Positions 27,087 through 34,189 of a stretch of 54,007 bases of DNA are shown here, piece after piece. Each line of letters starts with the position of its first letter. Positions within the stretch are counted from its first letter, which is position 1. Under the pieces are notes generated by a model. The model was not told the origin of the DNA and searched no databases. It saw only the letters and a list, made by a program, of their open reading frames with translations. Position numbers and translations under genes: made by a program. This DNA comes from Accumulibacter sp. (GTDB lineage: Bacteria; Pseudomonadota; Gammaproteobacteria; Burkholderiales; Rhodocyclaceae), in assembly GCF_023806625.1 (NCBI RefSeq), contig NZ_JAMTDX010000114.1, positions 1 through 54,007 of the forward strand, written 5' to 3'.

Positions 27087-27207
27087 GGGTCTTCCGTTCC
27101 TGCGACTGACTGGCCGTACGGGCGCTCTCGAGACATGGCGCCGTCAGCAGCGTGCCGTGTCTGACCGCGGGGCGCGAGACCGTTCGCGTTCCGGTCAGTC
27201 CGGGCCA

Positions 27208-28407
27208 TCAGCGGTTGGGCTGCCTTCCGCCAAACAGTGGGTAATACGTCTGGCTGGTGTAGTTGAGCATCAGCGCGGTCGGCAGAATATTGCTGATCAC
27301 GCGCTGCCAGCGCACAACCGCGGCCGCATCGACGTAAATGATGTCACGAGGACGAAGCGGAAAACGGTCGGCAAGCAACATCGCGTCGGCCATGGTGGCA
27401 TTGAGGTGGAACAGTTCGGGCTGGTCGGTATCCCCGCGCATCACGTAGATGTACCGTGGATCGGCCGTCGTCTGGTTGATGTAGCCGGCGTCGCTGAGCG
27501 CCTCGGCAAGCGTGGACCGCTTCTTGTTCATGACCAGCGAACCAGGCTTGGTGACCTCCCCGAGGACGAAGATCTTGTTGTAGCTGCGGTCAGCGACATT
27601 CACGATGTCGCCGTCTTCGAGCAGCACGTTCTGCTCGCTGGTTCCGTAGTCGTACATCGACTGGACGTCGACCAGGTAGGTCGTGCCGCGCCGGGTGAGC
27701 AGGACACGACTGAAATCGGCCTCGGGTGTGAAGCCTCCGGCACGGTTGACCGCGTCGAGAACGCGCATCGGCACGTCGTTCACCGGCTGAATCCCCGGTT
27801 TGAACACCTCGCCGACGACATAGACCTGCTGGCTGCGGAACGCGACCATCCGTACGTCGAGTTGCACGCGCTCGATATACTTGGCGAGCTTGGCGGCGAG
27901 GATCGCCCGCAGCTCGCTGGTCGTCTTGCCGCCGGCCTTGATCACCCCGATGTAGGGATAGAAGATCGTCCCGTCCTCGGCGATCACCGTGCCCGCCTGC
28001 TCGGCCGTCCGGAAGCTTCCGGCCGGGATCGTCAGTTCCGGATGGTCCCAGACGATGATCGAGATGATGTCGCCAGGCCCGAGTCGGTATTCGGGTACCG
28101 AACCCGGGTTGTCGCCGACGAAGCGCGGGTTGTCGCGACCGGCCGCCTTCGCCGAACTCGTCCCGTCGCCCACCGGCGGCCGGGCGGCCTTGAACAGATC
28201 GATGATCAGCTCGGCGGTGATCGGCCTGATCCTGACGTTGGCGGGCACGAGTTCGTCGGCCTGCTGGACCGGAAGGCGGACGTCCGACTCCTCGCGGTTC
28301 CAGTAGTTCTGGTTGCCTGGAATGATCGTGCACCCGGCCAGAGCCCCCGCGACCAGACCGAGCAGCAGGCTCCGGTTCGCCGGAGGCAAAGCCCACAGCA
28401 GCGTCAT
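27208..28407 (-). CDS. Outer-membrane polysaccharide export lipoprotein (Wza/EpsE type)
   Basis: The ATG at 28405-28407 follows GAGGAA and gives a lipoprotein signal (MTLLWALPPANRSLLLGLVA, lipobox LAGCT), so the 399-residue product is lipidated and inserted in the outer membrane. It carries the polysaccharide export domain (YRLGPGDIISIIVWDHPELT) and SLBB repeats (VYVVGEVFKPGIQPVND, IFVLGEVTKPGSLVMN) that line the Wza-type channel. The open frame extends 78 codons further upstream, but that part is GC-rich noise. It precedes the autokinase by 121 bp. Confidence 0.92.
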   Translation of the reverse strand: MTLLWALPPANRSLLLGLVAGALAGCTIIPGNQNYWNREESDVRLPVQQADELVPANVRIRPITAELIIDLFKAARPPVGDGTSSAKAAGRDNPRFVGDNPGSVPEYRLGPGDIISIIVWDHPELTIPAGSFRTAEQAGTVIAEDGTIFYPYIGVIKAGGKTTSELRAILAAKLAKYIERVQLDVRMVAFRSQQVYVVGEVFKPGIQPVNDVPMRVLDAVNRAGGFTPEADFSRVLLTRRGTTYLVDVQSMYDYGTSEQNVLLEDGDIVNVADRSYNKIFVLGEVTKPGSLVMNKKRSTLAEALSDAGYINQTTADPRYIYVMRGDTDQPELFHLNATMADAMLLADRFPLRPRDIIYVDAAAVVRWQRVISNILPTALMLNYTSQTYYPLFGGRQPNR

Positions 28408-28474
28408 GCCGAATTCCTCATCTGTCGTTCCCGTCCTTCCAGTTTCAGAGAATGCCTGATCGCCGAAGCGGCGA

Positions 28475-28504
28475 AGTGTACCTCGGCGATCGCGATCGCG
28501 CCAA
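28475..28504 (-). promoter_or_regulatory. Candidate promoter and palindromic operator of the export/kinase genes
   Basis: Minus strand TTGGCG (28499-28504) and TACACT (28475-28480) are 18 nt apart, 68 bp before the export lipoprotein start. The spacer contains the 14-bp perfect palindrome GCGATCGCGATCGC (28486-28499), a possible operator. A small hairpin CGCCG-AAG-CGGCG (28461-28473) would sit at the transcript start. The rest of the 320-bp gap to epsP holds a 12-bp palindrome GGGGAATTCCCC (28695-28706) and no gene. Confidence 0.45.
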
Positions 28505-28727
28505 GCGCCCCCGGCCCTGTCCGACGGACGGCCGGCCGACCGTGCCAACGAGCGACCAACGAACGCGTGGGGGAGCCGGTTTGAGCGAGCCCTCGCGCGC
28601 CAGCGCCGCCAAGGCCCGGCGGTGAAGCCTTCCGGGAGCACGAAAGGAGGATAGCGCAGCGAACCGCCCCGGTCAGTGTCCTATTTCACGGCCGGGGGAA
28701 TTCCCCGAGAGTGCAGTCCTGTACCGT

Positions 28728-29168
28728 TCAGCGCAGCTTGCTGACCCAGGGCTCTATCGCCTCTTCGATGAGGTCGAGCGCTTTGGCGTGCGCTGCGTCG
28801 TCACGGAGATAGGGGTCCGGGATTTCGGTTTTCGTCCAGTGACCCAGGAGAAAGGTCTTGCCCCGAGCCGTCGGGTCCATGGTCACCACGGCGTCCCGAT
28901 GATGCTTCTCCATCACCAGCACCAGCTCGGCCCAGCGAAGGCGCTCGGGGGTGAGCTGACTGGCCCGGTGACTGCTGAGGTCGATTCCTCGGGCACCGAG
29001 CATCGCCGAAGTCGCTTCTTCGGCCGGATGATTGACCAGCGCGCCGGTGCCTGCCGAACGCGCCTCGACCCGTCGGCCGGCTTTCTCGATCCGCTGTCTG
29101 AGCAGAAACTGCGCAGCAGGACTCCGGCAGATGTTGCCGGTGCACACGGTGAGAATCCTCGTAAACAT
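28728..29168 (-). CDS. Low-molecular-weight protein tyrosine phosphatase (EpsP/Wzb type)
   Basis: The ATG at 29166-29168 gives a 146-residue protein that starts MFTRILTVCTGNICRSPAA; the P-loop C(T)GNICRS at residues 9-15 is the catalytic signature. The general acid Asp lies in DPYLRDDAAH near residue 118. It dephosphorylates Wzc-like autokinases and some glycosyltransferases in the cytosol. The open frame reaches further upstream to 29378, but that part overlaps the glycosyltransferase gene and has no domain. It lies 8 bp after that gene and is co-transcribed with it. Confidence 0.93.
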   Translation of the reverse strand: MFTRILTVCTGNICRSPAAQFLLRQRIEKAGRRVEARSAGTGALVNHPAEEATSAMLGARGIDLSSHRASQLTPERLRWAELVLVMEKHHRDAVVTMDPTARGKTFLLGHWTKTEIPDPYLRDDAAHAKALDLIEEAIEPWVSKLR

Positions 29169-29175
29169 CTTCCGT

Positions 29176-30741
29176 TCACCTTCCCGCAGGTGGGACGCTG
29201 AGCTCGAAACCCTGGCGGTCACTGAACACGGCACAGCCACCACGTTCGATGCAATAGATCGGGCTCGCCCTGAGGCCCCGGCGATCGCCGATCCGGCTGC
29301 CACCCCCAGCAATCGGCGCATAGACCCTGCGCGAGTCGTTCTCCTTGTTCCGTCCCATGTACAACCGGACGTCGACACCGTGCCGACGACCGATGCCTTC
29401 CTTCAGCCGCTGCGCATCCCGGCGAATCCGGCCGATGAGTTGCTCGTCGCCTTCGGCTCGGATGTGCACGACACAGTAGGCATTGCGACCGTCGGACGCA
29501 GAACGATCCAGCTCATAGACGCTCAACTGGTAGTCGTAGCGGTTGCCGAGACCGGCGGCAATGGCCCTGACCAGTTCCGGGCAGTGGTCCTTGCGCAGGT
29601 ACCCGACGAAAATGCCGCGAACCTGAACCGACGGCCAGCCGAAGCGACGGTTGACCCGGCGCAGCCAGGGGACCAGGCGCCAGGGCCTGAGGATGACCAG
29701 CGTATAAGCCGCGAAGACGCCGAGGAACAGTCCGAACATCACCGATTCCGGTACGCCCAGGAGCAGTCCGGCGATCCCCACGAAACCGAACACCAGCTGC
29801 ATGAAGGCGGCGAAGGCGACGATGTCGCACACCCGAAAGCCGGCGCGAGCGAAGAGATGATGGAGATGGTGCCGGTCGGCGCGGAACGGCGACCTACCCA
29901 TCCACAGGCGGCGCAGCATCACCGCCACCGTGTCCAGCAGCGGGACCGCGAAAAGCCACAGAGCGGTCACCGGAGTCATCACCGCGCGCTCTTCCCCCTG
30001 CGAAAGGGCGATGAACAGCCAAGCCAAAAGGAAGCCAATCAGCATGCTGCCATTGTCGCCAAGGAAGACCCTTGCCCGCGGGTTGCCCGGATAACGCAGG
30101 TTGAAGAACAGGAACCCGGCCAGTCCGCCGATCAGAGCGACGATCAGGACCAGATACGGTCCGCCGCCTCCGAGACCGGTGACCAGCCCGAGGAGCGCCA
30201 GGCTGACGAGGCCGACCGACCCCGCCAGACCGTCGATGCCGTCGATCATGTTCATCGCGTTGATCAGACCGATCGTCGCGAAGACCGTGAGCGGCAGTCC
30301 CCAGACGCCGAGATCGACGTCCACGTCAGGGAAAAGCTCGCCGAGGGAACGCAGCTGGACATCGCCGACATAGACCATCCACAGCGCGGCGAGCGCGTGG
30401 ACGACGAGACGCGGCTTGAACCCGATCAGCCAGACGTCGTCGGCCAACCCGGTGACGAAAACCAACCCCGCGGCCAGAAGAATGCCGTGTATGGCCGGGA
30501 CGTCAAGGCCGCCCGCGACGCCACCCGACAGGAACCGGGCGACCGGCATGGCGCAGACCAGTACGGCGAAAACCCCGAAGCCGCCCACGAAGGGAGTCAC
30601 CGCGACGTGCAACTTGTGCCCGCCCGGCCGATCCACGATCCCTAACTGACGAGCCAGGGCCGCCGCCACAGCGATGACCGCCGCCGAAATCAGCAGACAG
30701 GCGCCGAAAAGGACCGCGAACTCCACGGCCACCTCCCTCAT
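29176..30741 (-). CDS. Polyprenyl-phosphate glycosyl-1-phosphate transferase (WecA/MraY family) with extra C-terminal domain
   Basis: The start is the ATG at 30739-30741, giving 521 residues. About ten hydrophobic helices (residues 1-350) carry the family motifs: ADDVWLIG near 100, NAMNMIDGIDGL at 161-172, GDNGSM at 228-233 and HHLHHL at 291-296. The enzyme transfers a sugar-1-phosphate (GlcNAc or similar) from UDP-sugar to undecaprenyl phosphate, starting the repeat unit. Residues about 361-521 form a soluble tail not needed for catalysis in typical WecA, which is roughly 360 residues long. It precedes epsP by 8 bp. The sugar specificity cannot be read from the sequence. Confidence 0.88.
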   Translation of the reverse strand: MREVAVEFAVLFGACLLISAAVIAVAAALARQLGIVDRPGGHKLHVAVTPFVGGFGVFAVLVCAMPVARFLSGGVAGGLDVPAIHGILLAAGLVFVTGLADDVWLIGFKPRLVVHALAALWMVYVGDVQLRSLGELFPDVDVDLGVWGLPLTVFATIGLINAMNMIDGIDGLAGSVGLVSLALLGLVTGLGGGGPYLVLIVALIGGLAGFLFFNLRYPGNPRARVFLGDNGSMLIGFLLAWLFIALSQGEERAVMTPVTALWLFAVPLLDTVAVMLRRLWMGRSPFRADRHHLHHLFARAGFRVCDIVAFAAFMQLVFGFVGIAGLLLGVPESVMFGLFLGVFAAYTLVILRPWRLVPWLRRVNRRFGWPSVQVRGIFVGYLRKDHCPELVRAIAAGLGNRYDYQLSVYELDRSASDGRNAYCVVHIRAEGDEQLIGRIRRDAQRLKEGIGRRHGVDVRLYMGRNKENDSRRVYAPIAGGGSRIGDRRGLRASPIYCIERGGCAVFSDRQGFELSVPPAGR

Positions 30742-30806
30742 ACAGCCGTCACCCGAGGTCCGGCCCGATATCGATTGACCACGGTCTCCGTCCGACCGCA
30801 ACCGCC

Positions 30807-30840
30807 GACCTGCCGGAACCTTCCCAGGTTCCGGCAGGTC
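30807..30840 (-). terminator. Strong 15-bp stem-loop after the PEP-CTERM gene
   Basis: GACCTGCCGGAACCT and AGGTTCCGGCAGGTC form a perfect 15-bp stem with the 4-nt loop TCCC (plus-strand reading). It lies 51 bp past the PEP-CTERM stop and 66 bp before the glycosyltransferase start. No T-run follows on either strand, so it may be an mRNA-stabilising or partial termination element that lowers transcription of the downstream genes relative to the PEP-CTERM gene. Confidence 0.6.
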
Positions 30841-30890
30841 ACCCGGCCGGCACCCCGACGCTCGAGGTTACCGGGCCCCACCAGCCGCAG

Positions 30891-31775
30891 TCAGGATTGG
30901 CGACGGCGACCCAGGAACAGCCCCACCAGGCCGAGACCGAGCAGCGCCAGCGACTCCGGCTCGGGGATCGCGACATCGTAGTTGCCCGAATACGACCGCA
31001 ACTCGAAAGGTCTTCCAGTGTCGCCTGCGGCATAGACCCCGGAATTTGTCCCCGAGAATCCAAACAGAAACTCGCTTACTCCCGCAAACGTGACCCCGAC
31101 CACTTCGCTCACCTGCGCCTCAGCCGGAACAGGAACAGGAGAGTTCGGAAACATCGCCTGGAGAATCGGGCCAGCGTTCAGGAAGCCGGCCAGACCGACA
31201 TGAACCTTCGTCGGAAAGATGTCGACGTACGAGATGTTTGGGTCACTGACCAGCTGCCAGGGTGCGCACCCTTCCAAGGCTGCCGGACAGGGGATCGACG
31301 CGATGAAAAAGCGGCGCACTGCTTCGTCCAGCCCGTTCTGATCCAGCGTCATGCCGATCGACTGTGCCGCGCCATTGATGTAGCTCAGCGTCAGCGGCGT
31401 CGGCGCACTGCTACTGCCCCAATCCCCCTGCTGCAGACTCCTCAACGTGACGCTATGCCCGCTGCCGTCATCGCCGCTCAGCGTCGTGAAGCCAGCACCT
31501 TGAAGATATCCGCCGCCGAACTTGTTCAGTTCGACGTTGCCGCCCGGCGCCGAGCGGCTCCCCGCCAGAGCATCGATCTCGGCTTGGCCGACCGGACCGC
31601 CCGGGGCCTTGACCGTCGGGTACAGCACCCCCCCGATGTCACTCCAGAGCACATAAGGACCGCTGATGCTGACACCGGTGATTCCCGTTGCCCACGCAGC
31701 TGCCGGAACCACCCCCGAAGCCCCCAGGGCCAACACGGCGAGAGCTATTCTTTTTTTGCTTTGAGATACATTCAT
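30891..31775 (-). CDS. PEP-CTERM sorting domain-containing exported protein
   Basis: The ATG at 31773-31775 follows a perfect AAGGAG at 6 nt, giving 294 residues. A signal peptide (KKRIALAVLALGASGVVPAAA) precedes a Ser/Gly/Thr-rich body that is low in charge. The C-terminus is the PEP-CTERM tripartite signal: IPEPESLALL, a hydrophobic LGLGLVGLFLG helix and the basic RRRQS. Such proteins are cleaved and anchored by exosortase, which is not encoded in this window, and are linked to exopolysaccharide and floc formation. The gene has a sigma-54 promoter and is first in the minus-strand module. Confidence 0.93.
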   Translation of the reverse strand: MNVSQSKKRIALAVLALGASGVVPAAAWATGITGVSISGPYVLWSDIGGVLYPTVKAPGGPVGQAEIDALAGSRSAPGGNVELNKFGGGYLQGAGFTTLSGDDGSGHSVTLRSLQQGDWGSSSAPTPLTLSYINGAAQSIGMTLDQNGLDEAVRRFFIASIPCPAALEGCAPWQLVSDPNISYVDIFPTKVHVGLAGFLNAGPILQAMFPNSPVPVPAEAQVSEVVGVTFAGVSEFLFGFSGTNSGVYAAGDTGRPFELRSYSGNYDVAIPEPESLALLGLGLVGLFLGRRRQS

Positions 31776-31920
31776 CGACAACTCCTTCGTTTCAATCACC
31801 AGTCTGTGGCGAGAACCGGCTGATGAGGGTTTCAAAAAGTCCCTGCAAGTCCTGGTCTTTGGGGAACGTGCTACGACCACCGTCCCCCCCATCGAGAACA
31901 CCTGACTCACGAGAATCTTA

Positions 31921-31936
31921 AGCAAAACCCGTGCCA
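31921..31936 (-). promoter_or_regulatory. Sigma-54 (RpoN) promoter of the PEP-CTERM gene
   Basis: On the minus strand TGGCACGGGTTTTGCT matches the RpoN consensus TGGCACG-N4-TTGCT at every position, with invariant GG and GC 10 nt apart. Transcription would begin near 31910, about 135 nt before the start codon. PEP-CTERM loci in floc-forming betaproteobacteria are known to depend on RpoN and the PrsK/PrsR two-component pair, which fits. The activator genes are not in the window. Confidence 0.85.
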
Positions 31937-32002
31937 AACCGACAATACCTTTTGAAAGCAAACTGTTAAAAAGTTCCTTGTTGGCTGGAAAACACGCCAT
32001 GT

Positions 32003-32108
32003 AAAAAAAACTGACAGTTTCGCTCCCTCGCACCCCAGCTGGCGCCGGCAACAGAGCGAGGAAGCAGCCTCCGCAGCCAGCGATCCGACGGGCCTTTCCA
32101 GGCCCACT
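32003..32108 (-). ncRNA. Candidate small RNA of about 105 nt upstream of the PEP-CTERM gene
   Basis: A sigma-70 promoter (feature at 32115-32144) would start transcription near 32108. The transcript begins with a perfect 6-bp hairpin, GGGCCT-GGAA-AGGCCC (32090-32105), then a second imperfect stem CTTCCTCGC/GCGAGGGAG (32056-32064 with 32023-32031), and ends in a short stem AAACT/AGTTT followed by eight T residues (32003-32010). GGA occurs four times, once in the 5' tetraloop, the pattern bound by CsrA/RsmA proteins. No reading frame is evident. It could be an Rsm-type regulatory RNA or an attenuated leader of the PEP-CTERM gene. Confidence 0.45.
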
Positions 32109-32114
32109 ATAAAA

Positions 32115-32144
32115 ATTATAGCACCTCCTTGGCGATTCTGTGAA
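32115..32144 (-). promoter_or_regulatory. Sigma-70 promoter of the candidate small RNA
   Basis: TTCACA (32139-32144) and a perfect TATAAT (32115-32120) on the minus strand are 18 nt apart. The -10 is part of the inverted repeat CTATAA-AAA-TTATAG (32107-32121), so a regulator could bind over the promoter. The 190 bp from here to the gcvT promoter carry no gene. Confidence 0.55.
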
Positions 32145-32334
32145 GCATTGACTGCGGTGCGCGCCACCTGGTTCCTGATGCGCACCCGACCCGATGCGGG
32201 AGTAATGCGACCGACCCCCCGTCAGGCAGCGGTGCAGGCCTTCACAAAAGACTCCGCCAACTGTCACCCCAAGGCTCAACGCACTCTTGATCGGCGTGCT
32301 GCTCCCCGGGCGCCCAGCTTTCCCCGCCTTCCAC

Positions 32335-32364
32335 TTGCGGGCAGAGCATGGCCCGCGCTATAGT
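32335..32364 (+). promoter_or_regulatory. Sigma-70 promoter of the glycine riboswitch-gcvTHP transcript
   Basis: TTGCGG (32335-32340) and TATAGT (32359-32364) are separated by 18 nt. Transcription would begin near 32371, at the first riboswitch aptamer. Confidence 0.6.
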
Positions 32365-32365
32365 G

Positions 32366-32560
32366 GCGCGGCGAACGGGAGAGAGCGGCGACGCCGCCGC
32401 CGAAGGCGCACACCACCCGCAAACGCTCAGGCACACGGACCGTTCGTGCGGCAAACTCTGGAGAGCGGCGCAGGCTCCGGCCCTGGCGCCCACCGACGGG
32501 GCAAGGACGGCCGAGACCTTCGGTTTCGGCCCGACAATCTCTCAGGTACCTGGACAGGGG
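32366..32560 (+). promoter_or_regulatory. Tandem glycine riboswitch
   Basis: Two glycine aptamers in series are visible. The first runs from about 32366 to 32452, with GCGAACGGGAGAGAGC, GCCGCCGAAGGCGCA and AACGCTCAGGCACACGGACCG; the second from about 32453 to 32560, with ACTCTGGAGAGCGGC, CACCGACGGGGCAAG and AATCTCTCAGGTACCTGGACAG. The repeated GGAGAG, the CCGAAGG/CCGACGGGGCAA elements and CTCAGG-GGAC are the conserved aptamer elements. Glycine binding is expected to prevent formation of the terminator that follows and so turn on glycine cleavage. Confidence 0.93.
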
Positions 32561-32595
32561 GGTGAACTCCTCGCGAGTTCGCCCCTTTTCTTTTT
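32559..32595 (+). terminator. Intrinsic terminator, riboswitch expression platform
   Basis: GGGGTGAACTC (32559-32569) pairs with GAGTTCGCCCC (32575-32585) through a 5-nt loop, with one G-T pair, and is followed by TTTTCTTTTT. It sits directly after aptamer 2, so it is the off-state terminator of the glycine switch. The gcvT start lies 42 bp downstream. Confidence 0.9.
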
Positions 32596-32636
32596 CAGGA
32601 ATCGACTCGAGAAACTCGTGCCTAAGGGTTGATCAG

Positions 32637-33725
32637 ATGAGAAAAACCGTTCTCAACGACTGGCATCGCCGGCACGGCGCCCGAATGGTCGACTTCGGCG
32701 GGTGGGAGATGCCGCTGCACTACGGTTCGCAGATCGACGAACACCACGCGGTACGACGTGAAGCGGGTGTCTTCGACGTCTCGCACATGTGCGCGGTCGA
32801 TATCGGCGGTCGCGACGCGAGAGCCTTCCTGCGCCGCCTGCTGGCCAACGACGTCGCCCGGCTCCAGCTCCCGGGCAAGGCCCTGTACAGCACGATGCTC
32901 AACGAGTCGGGCGGAGTGATCGACGATCTGATCGTCTACCACCTCGGCGAACAGAGCTACCGCGTCGTGGTCAACGCCGCCACTGCCGACCGGGATCTCG
33001 CGTGGATGGTCGGCCGCACCGAAGACTGGCAACTCGCCGTGTCGATCGCCCAGCGCCGCAACGGCAACGACGCCCTGGCGATGATCGCCGTCCAGGGACC
33101 ACTGGCCCGAGGGAAGGTGGCCGAAGTCCTGCCCGAACAGCGCGCGACCTGCGAGGCGTTGAAACCGTTCTTCGCCGCCACTTCAGGCCAGCTGATGATC
33201 GCCCGCACGGGCTACACCGGCGAGGACGGCTTCGAGATCTCGCTGCCAGCCGCGCAGGCCGAGAGCTTGTGGGCTGCGCTGGTCGCCGCGGGAGTGTCTC
33301 CCTGCGGTCTGGGTGCGCGCGACACGCTGCGCCTCGAGGCAGGGATGAACCTCTACGGCCAGGACATGGACGAGAGCGTTTCGCCATTCGACGCCGGCCT
33401 CGGCTGGACCGTCGACCTCGAGTCACCGCGCGACTTCGTCGGCCGGAGCAGCCTTGTGGCTCGCGGCCAGCGGCACCAGTTCCTCGGTCTGGTGCTGCTC
33501 GACCGCGGCGTGCTGCGCGCCCATCAGGCGGTGCGCACCGAGCACGGCGAAGGAGAAGTCACCAGCGGCAGCTTCTCGCCGACGATGGCGCAGTCGATCG
33601 CCCTCGCCCGTTTACCACTCGCCAGCACTCCCGGAGACCGGGTGCAGGTGCTGATTCGCGACAGGCTATTGGCTGCCCGAGTGGTCAAGCCGTGTTTCGT
33701 GAGGAACGGCCACATCCTCGTCTAA
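32637..33725 (+). CDS. gcvT: Glycine cleavage system T protein (aminomethyltransferase)
   Basis: GcvT transfers the methylene group from the lipoyl arm of GcvH to tetrahydrofolate and releases ammonia. The ATG at 32637 gives 362 residues beginning [20 protein letters not shown]. The fold shows [41 protein letters not shown], and [20 protein letters not shown]. It is first of gcvT-gcvH-gcvP, under the glycine riboswitch. Confidence 0.96.
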   Translation: MRKTVLNDWHRRHGARMVDFGGWEMPLHYGSQIDEHHAVRREAGVFDVSHMCAVDIGGRDARAFLRRLLANDVARLQLPGKALYSTMLNESGGVIDDLIVYHLGEQSYRVVVNAATADRDLAWMVGRTEDWQLAVSIAQRRNGNDALAMIAVQGPLARGKVAEVLPEQRATCEALKPFFAATSGQLMIARTGYTGEDGFEISLPAAQAESLWAALVAAGVSPCGLGARDTLRLEAGMNLYGQDMDESVSPFDAGLGWTVDLESPRDFVGRSSLVARGQRHQFLGLVLLDRGVLRAHQAVRTEHGEGEVTSGSFSPTMAQSIALARLPLASTPGDRVQVLIRDRLLAARVVKPCFVRNGHILV

Positions 33726-33777
33726 TTCGATTTCTGTCCCTGGTCCGCAAGGCGGACCTCACTGCTCAGGAGAAGAG

Positions 33778-34161
33778 ATGAACATTCCTGCCGATCTCAG
33801 GTATACCAGGAGCCACGAGTGGATTCGTGTCGAGCCTGACGGAACGATCAGCGTCGGCATCACCGATCATGCGCAGGAGTTGCTTGGCGACCTGGTGTTC
33901 ATCGAGTTGCCCGAGGTCGGCAGCGAACTCGCCGCCGAACAGGAGGCGGCCGTCGTCGAGTCCGTCAAGGCTGCAGCCGACGTCTATGCGCCGGTCGCCG
34001 GTACGATCGTCGAAGTCAACGCGGCGCTTGCCGAAGCTCCGGAACTGGTCAATCAGGACGCCTACGGCGCCTGGCTGTTCCGGATCGCCCCGGCTGCGTC
34101 CAGCGATCTGCACGGCCTGCTCGACGCGGCCGGCTACGCGCAGTTGATCGACGCCGCCTGA
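33778..34161 (+). CDS. gcvH: Glycine cleavage system H protein
   Basis: GcvH is the lipoylated shuttle between GcvP, GcvT and dihydrolipoamide dehydrogenase. The 127-residue protein has [21 protein letters not shown] and the lipoylation site Lys64 in [15 protein letters not shown]. It lies between gcvT and gcvP, 52 and 28 bp away. AGGAGAAG precedes the ATG. Confidence 0.97.
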   Translation: MNIPADLRYTRSHEWIRVEPDGTISVGITDHAQELLGDLVFIELPEVGSELAAEQEAAVVESVKAAADVYAPVAGTIVEVNAALAEAPELVNQDAYGAWLFRIAPAASSDLHGLLDAAGYAQLIDAA

Positions 34162-34189
34162 CCACCGACCGCGGTTACGGAAACCGAAG

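Noticed and set aside
25128-27164. Open frame of 678 codons on the plus strand opposite the tyrosine autokinase
   Set aside because: It is antisense to a clear Wzc-type gene and its translation has no recognisable motif or plausible start.
28555-28575. TGGCACG on the minus strand upstream of the export lipoprotein, a possible second sigma-54 promoter
   Set aside because: The -24 half matches, but the -12 GC is missing at the required 10-nt distance (CG occurs instead).
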